From Sclerotinia nivalis (Eukaryota > Ascomycota > Leotiomycetes > Helotiales > Sclerotiniaceae), in the NCBI GenBank assembly GCA_029531795.1, contig JAPEIS010000007.1, positions 1,984,001 through 2,048,000 of the forward strand: a DNA stretch of 64,000 nt, written 5' to 3'. Below, in pieces: positions 24,824-34,477 of the stretch (its first letter is position 1; the number at the start of each line of letters is the position of its first letter). Under the pieces are notes generated by a model. That model had not been told where the DNA came from. It saw nothing but the letters and a program-made list of their open reading frames with translations, and ran no database searches. The position numbers and the translations under genes were made by a program.

Positions 24824-25381
24824 ATGACACCACCAACATCCGCAATAGTTCCAAGCGATAAAACCACCAGCGAAGCAGACCGATTTGCGCACATTCCTAC
24901 ACATCAGTTCATTAAGTTTTTCCCCGATGAGAACAAACTTAGGGTAATATTGGACTTTCTTTCACATGGCCCTCACCCGGATGAAGGAACTGTAGACCAT
25001 TTACTGGAAATGATCAACATACTTCCCCTATATGCCAAAGAAACAAACATATTGTTCTTAGGCATATTCTTCAGACCTCGTGATAAGGACGATCTCCGTT
25101 TGACTCTGGCTAGACATTTGATGATTGACCGCATCGTGGAAGAGATAAACGAATTCCCCAATTTGACAAAATTTAGAGCTTGTCTATGTGTTTATCGATT
25201 TCATTGGGATCAGGTTGCTGATCTCGCGTCCGCTCTCTACGGGATCCATACCCTGCCTTCTCGTCGCGATTTCAATGTTGGAGAATGTGAGCTTGCTGTT
25301 ATGGAATATAGAAGCCAAGGTAGATGGATCTTGCCGGGTTCTTCTCTCGATAGATATCTTCGATCAAGGTTCCATCACTGA
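24824..25381 (+). CDS. Family-1 paralog A, small protein of unknown function
   Basis: A 185-residue single-exon gene; the ATG at 24824 follows a run of A and is the first in frame. I do not recognise the family, but it has relatives at 26.8, 28.3, 30.8, 31.7 and 32.9 kb. Shared layout: a disordered N-terminus, a hydrophobic strand (LRVILDFLSHG), an acidic helix ending in a LLEMINILPLYAKE segment, a second strand (NILFLGIFFRPRDKDD), an Arg-rich helix (ARHLMIDRIVEEINEFPNL), a strand (KFRACLCVYRFHWDQ), ASALYGI, and the C-terminal LDRYLRSRF motif. No signal peptide, TM segment or catalytic signature is visible. The alternating strand/helix pattern suggests a compact alpha/beta domain. Function is unknown; the conserved pattern across copies is what supports it being a gene. 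Confidence 0.72.
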   Translation: MTPPTSAIVPSDKTTSEADRFAHIPTHQFIKFFPDENKLRVILDFLSHGPHPDEGTVDHLLEMINILPLYAKETNILFLGIFFRPRDKDDLRLTLARHLMIDRIVEEINEFPNLTKFRACLCVYRFHWDQVADLASALYGIHTLPSRRDFNVGECELAVMEYRSQGRWILPGSSLDRYLRSRFHH

Positions 25382-25912
25382 TACTTGAGCAAGACACTAC
25401 AGTAAGAGGGAGAATGGCTGGATGCTTTGGGTGCGGAAAGCAATGTTGGAAGAGGATATTATTCAGGCGCTGAGAGTATGGCTGAACTTGCGATTGCGGG
25501 ATGCCAGTATGAGCTATGGTTGTTTCTTGGATGCGTCTGCGAAGGGCAACCTTCGACTTCTGAATGCCTCATACGAACTGCTGTATACACATTGGTCAGA
25601 ATAGCATGGGCTTCTTGGGAAGGAGTTATTTTGCCAACGGGGAATTTTTGAATATCGCAGAATCATCAAGCATGCGTGGGAAAGAGGGCTCGCTCCACAT
25701 AACGGGAGATTATCAGAATCAAAAGTAATGATAATTTCCACAAATACTCCACTCGTTCTTCGTTATTTGCTGTGCAATGTTCATGATGAATATATATTTT
25801 CCGCTCTAGCTCTTGATATTCGTATATATTGAACATTGTGAGAATTCCTAATAAGTTATTAAAACACTTAATAATATTTACCGAACCAATAGTTATATGA
25901 TCACGTGATATA

Positions 25913-25938
25913 TTAATAATATGATTTCATATTATTAA
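25913..25938. repeat. 12-bp inverted repeat with 2-nt loop
   Basis: Left arm TTAATAATATGA (25913-25924) and right arm TCATATTATTAA (25927-25938) are perfect complements separated by TT. It can fold into a hairpin or cruciform. Confidence 0.85.
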
Positions 25939-26299
25939 ATTTTATTATTATATAAAATTTCGATCATATATCATATCAGAATGATTTATAATGGAATAGA
26001 ATGAAATGGAAGCATATAGAATTTTCTTATTCTCAGATTGAATACTATTGGTTATTATTTCCTTTTATTATATAAAATGATTCTATAAGATTCGATTTAA
26101 ATCGATCTTATTTATAATCATAGAATAGTGTAGAATCTCATTAAAATCTATAAATACGAAGATCTTCTTCAAAGAATTCTTCGAAAAAATAAGCAGATAA
26201 AAATTCAATATTCAATATATATATAATTCTGACTTCAATATTCTATTGTTCATATATTCGATCACTCCTAAGCTAAATACGACTAAGTCTTCCACTATT

Positions 26300-26342
26300 A
26301 TAATAAATAATATTATAGTATTATTATTATATTATTTATTAT
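26300..26342. repeat. 14-bp inverted repeat with 15-nt loop
   Basis: Arms at 26300-26313 (ATAATAAATAATAT) and 26329-26342 pair perfectly and consist only of A and T. They lie in the same AT-rich block as the other hairpin. Confidence 0.85.
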
Positions 26343-26789
26343 TATCCGATCAACCTCCTACGAGAAACATGATTTATATTCAATAGCTAGCTAGACTAGA
26401 TGTCAGAGACTTTTATATATTCTCTGGCCTCCATAGAACCTCACCCCTTGGCTATCACAATGATGAACATGTTTCACCTAGATTACAATCAAGATTTCAT
26501 AATGTTGTATTTAACATCTATGCTCGTTAGCCGTATTCCTGGATATTTTTCACCAATGTACTCAGACCGTTGCAATATCAAGCACGATAGCTAGGTACGA
26601 CATATACACTCATTCTGTTTCGGTGTCTTCTCGTAGGAACATAAATAGGGTCGTAATGTTTGAAGTTGACTTTCATCATCCTCCATCATATTACAACATC
26701 TTCCACCTTTCAAAAGACGATCGACACGAGCTCCCTACGCTTTTCACAGAACGATATTTCCATCTATCTCTACTTCCAAATTGTTCAAA

Positions 26790-27323
26790 ATGGCTAATAG
26801 TAAGGGACCCGGGTCGAACGCAAACCGCCGCGACGGAGCCACCCGTCGCGCTGCTCGGGTTGCGGATATCCCTACACGTTCCGTGATCGGATATGCCGCC
26901 GGAAACGCAGCTCTTTTTATCGATCTAGACTTCTGCACGTCTAGATCAGCCGCCGAAGAGGAGGAGATATTCGATGCACTAGTCGAAATCCTCCCTAAAT
27001 ACGCCGACGAGAAGAACATCATCCATTTGCAGATGATGTTCAAGCCTCTGCACAAGGATGGCGAGAGTGTCAATAGACACGATACTCTCGCTCAGGTTGT
27101 TGAACACATCAATGATTTTCCACACGTTAAGGAAATCACAATTTGTCTTGAGTTTGATCGTTTCAATTGGAGACAGGTCAGCTCCGCGTCCTCAATCTAC
27201 AATCTAAAGTTTATCGATTGGACTTTCGATCTGTACGTGAAAAATCGAGAGGTTCAACACATTCTAGCGAACTCAAGACTTGATCGCCGATTACGAGCAG
27301 CGGAGAAGAAACTACATGGATAG
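26790..27323 (+). CDS. Family-1 paralog B, small protein of unknown function
   Basis: A 177-residue single-exon gene; ATG 26790 follows TTCAAA. It shares the family pattern: a basic N-terminus (ANRRDGATRRAARVADI), strand NAALFIDLDF, acidic helix EEEEIFDALVEILPKYADE, strand NIIHLQMMFKP, a HKDGESVNRHD turn in place of RDKDD, helix LAQVVEHINDFPHVKE, strand ITICLEFDRFNWRQ, then ASSIYNLKFIDWTFDLY and the C-terminal LDRRLRAAEKKL. Codon usage is richer in C/G at third positions than copies A and C, so it may be under different constraint or be a different age. The 3' flank is purine-rich and C-poor. Role unknown. Confidence 0.75.
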   Translation: MANSKGPGSNANRRDGATRRAARVADIPTRSVIGYAAGNAALFIDLDFCTSRSAAEEEEIFDALVEILPKYADEKNIIHLQMMFKPLHKDGESVNRHDTLAQVVEHINDFPHVKEITICLEFDRFNWRQVSSASSIYNLKFIDWTFDLYVKNREVQHILANSRLDRRLRAAEKKLHG

Positions 27324-28293
27324 GGAGGGCATGTAGGGTGAGAAAGGGAAGGAGAGATGGGGAGAGAGAGCTTAGGGCGGGAGGGAGCAAGAAATAATTA
27401 ATTGTGGGAAACTCCGGATATGGGAAGTAATAGACGTAACTATTGCTTGCCATGAATATGCACAATATATTTCATAGGATTGAAGCTACATGGATGATGC
27501 GGGATCGATTTTTCACGGAGTATGGCTTTTCTTTTGAGACGCATACACACTTTGTTCACAAGGAAGGCATGAATGTGGCATGGATTGTCTTTCAGGAAGG
27601 GGCGTTTTGGGAATGATGATGGGCAGCTTCTGGATGCAGCGGAAAAACTGATAAGATGAAAAGGTCCATCTTTCATAATCCGACACCATAGAAGAATGTA
27701 ATGAATTATTTATTCAATCAACTTGACCTCTTTTCAACCTTATTTTTCTGTAAAAGATACCAACAAATGCTATACAGACTCGTAAAAATCTCGTGAAGAT
27801 TTGATAAAATGATATTCTCGGACTATTTCTTTGTGAACTCTAAATTATGGAACATAAGTCAAATAACGAGATTATACAGGCTAAACGAGATCAAGTGGAA
27901 GTTTAGGAGTATTCCATAACTTCATGTCTATACTGATTTAACTTTCTCTTCAATTCTGCAATACGATGAGACTAATAGCTTGAGTTTTAGATTCGACCTT
28001 CTGGTCTGACCTATGTACCTTCCTCCATAACCTAGTTCGGCGGGAAAGTGCGGTACATCTGTTTTTATTAAACTTTAGGCGTCTTCTGAACCATTTTTTG
28101 GATCTTAGAGACATGAATAGTCTCGAGACTGCCGCTGCTTCTCTCAAACTACAACAAACCTATCCAGCACCAATTTTCGCTTCTATCAAACAACTAAATA
28201 TCGGTCCCACAAACATAACCATATGCATATCGAACATTCACAACTTTTCTTATTGGATAAATCACATACTTTGGTCACTTTCACAATACCAAC
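27324..28293. other. Intergenic spacer between paralogs B and C
   Basis: No supported gene. The first 90 bp is purine-rich (GGGAGGGCATGTAGGG onwards), typical of 3' flanks in this window. The remainder is AT-rich up to the C start codon. Confidence 0.5.
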
Positions 28294-28857
28294 ATGTCTG
28301 ATAAACAAACTACCAGGCCTACCAGGAATCCTGCAAACCAAGCTTCGAGTATCAACGTGGGTCATCAGCTTCTTGAATATAACGCCAGCAAGAGGTTTTT
28401 GCGCATAACTCTGGACTTTATGAACGATATATCGCCGAGAATCTTTGAAAGTTTAATCGAGACTTTACCATATTACCGCAAGCGAGTGTCAAGCGTCCAC
28501 ATCAGGGTGATTTTTAAATCTAGAGACAAGGATGACCTCAATCATACCCACGCTCGCCGTGAGATCCTCAAGAATGTCGTAGATCAACTCAACAGGTTCA
28601 ACCGTTTGGAAGAAGTTCGTTTCGTTCTTAACCTCGACTATCTCATCCTCAACCAGATCGAACCTGCGAGCGCCATCTATGGATTGAACTTCCAGTCTTG
28701 GACTTTTGATATCTTAACTGATGATGTGGAACATGTTCAGCATGATAGCGCCATTGATAGATTACTGAGAGCTCAATTCGAGAGGAATTCACTAGTTGAA
28801 GAATTGGATAGAAGACACATGGGTTCCAGAGGTTCTAGGCCAGATGAGAATGTCTGA
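28294..28857 (+). CDS. Family-1 paralog C, small protein of unknown function
   Basis: A 187-residue single-exon gene starting at ATG 28294 (context CCAACATGTC). It is the closest to copy A: strand FLRITLDFMNDISPRIFESL, then LIETLPYYRKR, strand SVHIRVIFKSRDKDD, helix ARREILKNVVDQLNRFNRLE, strand VRFVLNLDYLILNQ, then ASAIYGLNFQSWTFDIL, and a C-terminal IDRLLRAQFERN followed by a charged tail. The RDKDD turn, the ASAIYGLNF stretch and the (I/L)DR.LR motif are the best family markers. No TM segment, signal or enzyme motif. Role unknown. Confidence 0.77.
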   Translation: MSDKQTTRPTRNPANQASSINVGHQLLEYNASKRFLRITLDFMNDISPRIFESLIETLPYYRKRVSSVHIRVIFKSRDKDDLNHTHARREILKNVVDQLNRFNRLEEVRFVLNLDYLILNQIEPASAIYGLNFQSWTFDILTDDVEHVQHDSAIDRLLRAQFERNSLVEELDRRHMGSRGSRPDENV

Positions 28858-29757
28858 CTTTACTTTCAACACTGTCTTCGATATTTTATCCCGAAACATT
28901 TGCTTGAACGTCTAAGCTTAGTTCCGGAGGGTTTTGGGTATGTGATGAAATTGGGCTAGTCAGGGTGAGGACATTTTTGTCTTTTATCATACAGATGATG
29001 GTGCCGCGGCTGTCCAAAACTTCAACGGTGTCAAATTAGACGGCAGAGTATCGAGCGAGATAATGGAATTGTGACTAAACAATTAGCGAGCATGTTTATA
29101 GCATGGTTATTGATTGGAAATCCGGTAATATCGTTGTTGTAAGGTGGTATTGGGGGCCGAATTCTCTCGAGCGAACATTAGTATGGCCACGCTGTTGAGC
29201 CTATAGCGAGGTGGGGATTATTACTATAGTCAGGAGTCATGGTTCTTAATCATCGGTTTCATAGAATAAATGCATAGTTATCTATAGAAACAACTTCTAG
29301 AAAGGCTGTGGAATATTGCATATGTCGGCGAAGCAAAAAAGAGGACATCAAGGTCGCAACCCCGTGCAAAAAACCTACCTCTTCTATTCTTTGCAAAACA
29401 CCTTGTGGGACTGGAAAGTTCAATGACTTCCTATCGTCTACTTGCCATATATCGATATGGTAACCAATCATTCATTCGTTGAATGCGCTTCTAGTAGAGC
29501 CATCTTAAATGGAGAATAGCAGCACACATGTGGACACAAAGATTTCCACCGTGAAGGACAATCTTTGTTGGTTGTGTAATATTTGCAAGTTCTAGAAGTA
29601 AATGCTTTGACTGAGCTAATACTACTCGACTTTCTCCAACTGTCTCTCATCAAGAAATCGCACCAGCATCTCACATCAACTTCGTGAAAAGGCGTTGCTA
29701 CACAATCAATCGACAAATCAGGCCCTAGCTCATCATGTCTAACTCTGGTACCACCCA
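28858..29757. other. Intergenic spacer after paralog C
   Basis: No supported gene. A very short frame starting at ATG 29734 stops after eight codons, just before the remnant that follows, and may be a broken former start. Confidence 0.4.
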
Positions 29758-30042
29758 ATGAGAGAATTGCAGGGAGATTCCGTTTTTGACGTAACTCAGG
29801 TGAAAGGAGATATACAGGTACCGTGTTGCAGTGACGAAGGAAATTGGCACGCTTTATATATCTACCGAGTAAATATGACGGTGCTACATGTAGGTTTCAT
29901 GGACTCTGAATCAATAAGTAGTAAAGAAATATCGAGGTTCCTTATAAATCTCATGCAAGTAATAGTCAGGGGATCCCTCGCAGGTATTTATGTTCATCGA
30001 TCGCGCCAACGATTCAATTTACTGTGTCAGAATATCATCTAG
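29758..30042 (+). pseudogene. Possible remnant of a family-1 paralog
   Basis: An open stretch of 94 codons that keeps a strand (ALYIYRVNMTVLHVGFMDS), a helix (SSKEISRFLINLMQVIV) and a strand reading IYVHRSRQRFNLLC. The order and the LINLMQVIV/RFNL spacing resemble the LLTNLKNIL...FHMQQHNL part of the double-domain member, but the ASAIYGL and LDR parts are missing. The eight-codon frame just upstream suggests a lost start. A truncated copy is the best reading; a chance open frame cannot be excluded. Confidence 0.35.
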
Positions 30043-30751
30043 CTATGATAGGAACACAAAACATCGGTGGTTCCAGCTTCATAGTGAACTAAATCTGGCA
30101 CCTTCTCTCAATTCGCAACGAACAATTTGAAATAACCTCGGAGCAGCTAAACCTAGAGCAACCCATGCACCATGAATGATATCAAAATAATTGCAAAAAT
30201 GATATCAACGATCCGTATTGTTTTGAAGCAACACTGGCTAAAATAAAACCTTGATAGTGTGAAAGAGGTAGGTCGAGATACGTACATCCCGATTGCACAC
30301 TGCGAGAAGGAATGGGAATAAGAATTGAATAGATTATATTGTAGAGGCTTCAAATAGTATAACTAATAGAATTAACAATGGGTTTGGATTGTATATAATG
30401 GGTATGTAAAAAGACTAATGGAAAACGATTGATTATTCAAGAAGGGGAGGGCGAAGTTTTTTTTTATATCTAATTACGAAGGATTATGTGATCTATTGAT
30501 TATGAACTAGCTATGTATTTGGCTTCAACAACCCAACTTTCTCACAATAGTTGCATGTCAATGATAAAAGAGAGTGGTGGTTGTACCAGCACACGTGAGG
30601 ATTCACACCATAGATGCAAAACATTCGTCTGTATTATCCAGGTAGCCACCCATATCCTCTCTGGCCTGCTAGTTATATGAATGACCGAGCACAATGACCG
30701 AGTCATATAGCGACAGTCATCTTTGGAGTATCGACACACATCGACCAAGCT
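30043..30751. other. Intergenic spacer
   Basis: AT-rich spacer without a supported gene, between the plus-strand remnant and the 3' end of the minus-strand member. Confidence 0.4.
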
Positions 30752-31426
30752 CTAGTCCGAATCATTATCCCGTATATCCTCACCCGACTCGCACTTATGA
30801 TCGCTTCCATAATGGTGGCTGTGGTTTTCCAAACTATCTTCATCTTGAAGTTGTTCATACCACTGCGAATTCATCGGCACCCTGCCTTGGTACTGGCCAT
30901 CTACGTAATACGTAAACGTCCCACCGCGATTGCGGATCTCGTGAAAGGGAAGCGCGCATGCAAGCTGACCGAGGTGTTTTTCCTTCAGTCGGGATGTGAC
31001 CTCGACGTGAGATAGATTTGTAAACTCGTTGAAGATGTTGACAATGTCTTCGATTTCACGCGTGATTCTTGCGGTGCTGTCAGAGTCGTTTCCTGGTGCT
31101 GGAAATGTGATGTTGAAGTATATTTTTCGGGCACTGGAGGCATAATTTGAAAGATGGGATTCAGAATCGGAATTCTGGTAATCGAACTCAATTGTTAGGG
31201 CTCGATCATTAGTTTCAAATTTAAGCTCAGAACACGAGCTGTCACTGTCGATGTCGCTCTTGTAGTCATTATTGTGGCGATGGTTTTGATCGTTGTTGTT
31301 GTGCCAGCTTATTGTGGTAAGAATCCTTTTTTTGTCCTTGAAAGAGAGTGCTTTCGGTCCGGAAATGCAGTTAATTGTTGTGGGAATGGGACGGGAATCA
31401 CTCCTTGCTATATACCCTTCAGTTTG
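30752..31426 (-). pseudogene. Family-1 paralog F, lacks an in-frame start (broken or 5'-incomplete)
   Basis: The minus strand is open for 224 codons from just after a TAA (31429-31427) to TAG at 30754-30752, but there is no ATG in frame before the family domain. An ATG lies at 31431-31429, one base out of frame, in a start-like context (CAAAATCATG), so a small indel near the start is likely; an unseen upstream exon is the alternative. The body keeps the family pattern: RALTIEFDYQNSDSESHLSN, strand KIYFNITFPAPGN, helix ITREIEDIVNIFNEFTNLS, strand HVEVTSRLKEKHLGQ and LACALPFHEIRNRGGTFTYYV. It carries an Asn/Asp/His-rich N-terminal insert and an acidic His-rich tail. Function unknown. Confidence 0.6.
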
Positions 31427-31671
31427 TTATCATGATTTTGTATTTTAATAAGTGGAAGTATCAAGAGTAGTAAAGATAGGATATGAATGCTATACAGAAA
31501 GAATTGGTGTTGGATAGTTGGATATTTTGAAACATTGCCCGAAAGATCTTGTGTCTGAAGAACTGAAAACGGAATCCTTCAAGATACTTGAAAACTTGCT
31601 TCTTTGAGCTATGGAATCCTAGACACAAGCCAACTACTTCCCACCACAGCGTGCAACTGGTGTTTGGAGTC

Positions 31672-32118
31672 TTAATAGTACGACCCACGCGAATTGACAA
31701 GAACGAGTTGCCGCATTAAGCCATTGTCTCTGTCGTTGGTGTCAACAACGTTCCAGCGACCATTCAACTTGTACTTGAAGGTCCATTGTTGGTGGAGATC
31801 GAGAAATGGAGCAGCACAGTAGAGCTGGTCAGAGTTGTATGCTGCAAGTGTAAATACAACATTGACGGCCATTAAACTTTCGAATGTGTCGTTGATGATA
31901 CGGACAATCTCACTGATTCTATTAAGTCTGCCGTCTTGACTGAGTGGACCGTAGGAATAGCGTTTTTCTGGTTGAGGGCAATTCATTCTGAAGGTTATTC
32001 TGTTGGTGATGGAGGCATAACGAGATAGAAGAGTGTTGGACAGCCAATTTCCGTTGTGACCAAAGTTGTAATTGTAGTTGATTGTCAGAGTTTGATTGTT
32101 ACGGTTATATCTTAGCAT
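31672..32118 (-). CDS. Family-1 paralog D, small protein of unknown function
   Basis: A 148-residue single-exon gene on the minus strand with ATG at 32118 (CCAAAATGCT). It opens directly with the domain: strand QTLTINYNYNFGHNGNWLSN, strand ITNRITFRMNCPQPEK, a loop, helix RLNRISEIVRIINDTFESLM, strand AVNVVFTLAAYNSDQL, then AAPFLDLHQQWTFKYKLNG and a C-terminal DNGLMRQL that replaces the LDR.LR motif. It lies upstream of and in the same orientation as copy F and is most like it (both have the LSN stretch and lack RDKDD), so F and D may be a sub-pair. Role unknown. Confidence 0.65.
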   Translation of the reverse strand: MLRYNRNNQTLTINYNYNFGHNGNWLSNTLLSRYASITNRITFRMNCPQPEKRYSYGPLSQDGRLNRISEIVRIINDTFESLMAVNVVFTLAAYNSDQLYCAAPFLDLHQQWTFKYKLNGRWNVVDTNDRDNGLMRQLVLVNSRGSYY

Positions 32119-32877
32119 TTTGGAAGACGGTCTGCGTATGATATTTGTAAGGTTTCGATGGGATGGTAGGAGGCGAAGTTATGATTTACCCTGATACTAT
32201 GAGGCATCGAGACTTCGCAAATATTAAGTATATGGAGGTGAAACAAGTTTTGAGGATATTCAAATCCCGAAAACAAATGGTGTAACATCACTGCATATCT
32301 CTTTTGTTGAACTTTTAAGATAACTCAAACAACTATCACTACCTAATGACACATTTTCCAGAAGACTTAAGCTACCCTTGTCAGAGTAATAACTTTGCTT
32401 CGAAAATGTTTTGAAATTCATCAAAGGACCTAGCCTTGATCTGTGTTTAACTAAGGCTTGGCAATAAACATTATGAAATTGTGTTTAACATTGCCTTTTG
32501 CCTTGCTTGCAGTTTTGGGTCAAACAGGGGTAATGTGTTTACTATTTCTGAAATGATTCTCCCAACCGAGAGTTTAGTATGGAAAGTATGGAAAGTGCTA
32601 GCAAAAGCCTGATGCAGACAAGTCAATTGATCGACTTTGCATATTTGGCTAGAATGCTATATTGCATTCTATTTTTGTCGAATGGCGTTATGCCTCTGCC
32701 ATGGGCGAAATGCTTTGTTACTTCTGAGCACTGTGTGTTTATAAGTATTTCAAAATTTCAATTCTGGCATCATGTAGCTAATCAAAACGGCGCGTCGAAT
32801 TTGAGACGCAACATTTTTCCCTCGGTAATATCGGGGCATCCCGATTATCATAGAAGCAGGTACTTTTCCACAGAAAG
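32119..32877. other. Divergent spacer between paralogs D and E
   Basis: No supported gene. It must hold the promoters of the minus-strand D and the plus-strand E copies. Open frames here (for example 32579-32881) show no family pattern. Confidence 0.4.
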
Positions 32878-33896
32878 ATGACGAAGTGCAAGAATAAACT
32901 CAATCGAGCCAATCGTCGGAGGCGGGATACTTCGCATATTCGAAGGCACGACGACTTAATCATTGTAGAAGGAGCGTTCCTGGTCATAACCATCAACAAC
33001 AATCGGCAAAAGCAGACCGAAAGCAGACCGAAAGCACTGGTGACAAATCTCTTCTAGCACAGCTCCCTGAATACTTGGAGCGTATGAGGAGAATTCGCAT
33101 CGAGGTCATATGCCATTCTGCAGATCACAAAAGAGCCCGTGAAGATACCGCCCGAACGACCAAACTCTTAACCAACTTGAAGAACATTTTGAATAGATTC
33201 AAAGATGTCGATATATTGGAAGTCACATTCCACATGCAGCAGCACAACCTTGACCAGCCGAATCTTCCACAACTTCAGGCAGTCCTCCCCCTCTATGGCC
33301 TAACATTCGAGAAATGGATGCTGCACTGCAACTTGGGATGGTCCGGGTCGGGACGACCAATTATCACAGAAGTCAAGGAAAATTCCAAAATCAACAGGCA
33401 GATTCGTGAACATCCCTGGTTACGTTTCAAAAACAAGAGGTTAAAAGTCACACTCAACCATGACAAGACTTATGACGATGAAAATGAGGAAGTACAAAAA
33501 TCATTCTTCAAAGTTCTTCCCCTGTACTTAGAGAAAACGAAGCATCTCCTCATCGAAGTGACACCGTTAGGGCGCGAATATCTGCTGGTGGATATGTTCC
33601 AGAAGCGCAAAAGGATCATTGACAAGCTGGTTAAACTTATCAACAGATGTTATAATATTAAATTCGTCAAGGTTGCTTTTCGAGTTCATAGGTGTGAGCT
33701 CAAGTACCTAGCGTTTGCGAGTTGTTTTCATGGCTTCAACTTTCACGAATGGAAGTTTGTTTTCCATCTCATCGAAGGCGAAACTCGCAAGACCATAGTG
33801 GACCGATCCATGGAGTTGGAAATTAAGAAACTTCATGAAAGGGGTTTAAGCGCAGGCGACGTGATAGAGCATTTCTATTATTTTTTCACTGCATAG
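32878..33896 (+). pseudogene. Family-1 double-domain paralog E, frameshifted by an 11-bp duplication
   Basis: An ATG at 32878 begins a basic N-terminus (KLNRANRRRRDTSHI) and the first strand (FLVITINNN), then that frame stops at 33055-33057. The rest of the domain, starting LLAQLPEYLERMRRIRIEVI, continues in another frame to TAG at 33894. Between them a perfect 11-bp tandem duplication (33009-33019, 33020-33030) shifts the frame by exactly the amount needed. The downstream part contains two tandem family domains, one ending near KINRQIREH and a second with KRLKVTLNHD, FFKVLPLYLEK, IIDKLVKLINRCYN, CFHGFNFHEWKF and VDRSMELEIKKL. A shorter product from ATG 33084 (270 residues) is still possible. 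Fixed pseudogene, polymorphism and assembly error are all open. Confidence 0.75.
33009..33030 (+). repeat. 11-bp perfect tandem duplication in paralog E
   Basis: The unit AAAGCAGACCG occurs twice in direct succession (33009-33019 and 33020-33030) and is followed by AAAGCACTGG. Eleven is not a multiple of three, so the duplication moves the reading frame of paralog E. Confidence 0.92.
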
Positions 33897-34477
33897 ACCA
33901 AAACATTCCTTCTGTTGGAGAAAGTTTTGGCTCAAAAAGGATAAATTTGTTTGTCCTCCCTGCATGAGGGGTATATAGCCATTATTTTAAATGCACGCCA
34001 GGTGAATCTCGCTTAAGTCCATTGACTCACTAAAGTCACACCTGGTGTATGATAAATAAGGATTGAATTTCAACATTCACATGTCAGATTCTCTCCTCTT
34101 GGAGGGGAAACGTATCTATTAAAACAAATCAATGCGAATTACCAATAACAATCCAGATTTGATCGAGCATATGTAAGATTTATACCCCTTTGAGTGCGTG
34201 ATTTACCTAAACTTAACAATTATTACAAAATCATAAATTCTGGTTTCGGCTGAGACCAACCACGAAAAAGCATGTGAGTGTGAAATCGCCGTTAGCGTCC
34301 ATGATTGGTCGAATTCCTGCCGAGGCATCCTCAGTATATCTATCTATCTATTGATCTCCGACCCCGACATACCTCTTCCTTTCTTTCTTTTCATATGACT
34401 TGACCTTTTTCTCCTGTACTTCTCATCGCATTGAATACCTTTTTTCATACAACACATTAGATATATACATTGCCAAC
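33897..34477. promoter_or_regulatory. Upstream region of the thiolase gene
   Basis: No supported gene. The region holds the thiolase promoter. CCGAGG (reverse of CCTCGG) at 34320-34325, about 153 bp ahead of the ATG, matches the core of the fatty-acid response element bound by FarA/FarB-type regulators in Aspergillus. A C/T-rich stretch (CTTCCTTTCTTTCTTTTC) at 34374-34391 follows. Confidence 0.45.
34320..34325 (-). promoter_or_regulatory. Possible fatty-acid response element (CCTCGG on minus strand)
   Basis: The six-base core CCTCGG is read on the minus strand. It lies in the promoter of a peroxisomal beta-oxidation gene, where FarA/FarB-like sites are expected. A 6-mer occurs often by chance, so only position and pathway support it. 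Confidence 0.4.

Larger units (their letters stand above)
25382..26789. other. AT-rich spacer with hairpins between paralogs A and B
   Basis: After some remnant-like short frames (25.4-25.7 kb) the sequence becomes very AT-rich between about 25,760 and 26,400. It holds two perfect inverted repeats (annotated separately). No gene is supported. The part from 26.4 kb to 26,789 precedes paralog B. Confidence 0.6.

Noticed and set aside
25422..25651. Two overlapping 60-74 codon frames just 3' of paralog A
   Set aside because: There is no family pattern, and they overlap each other in different frames; probably non-coding 3' sequence.
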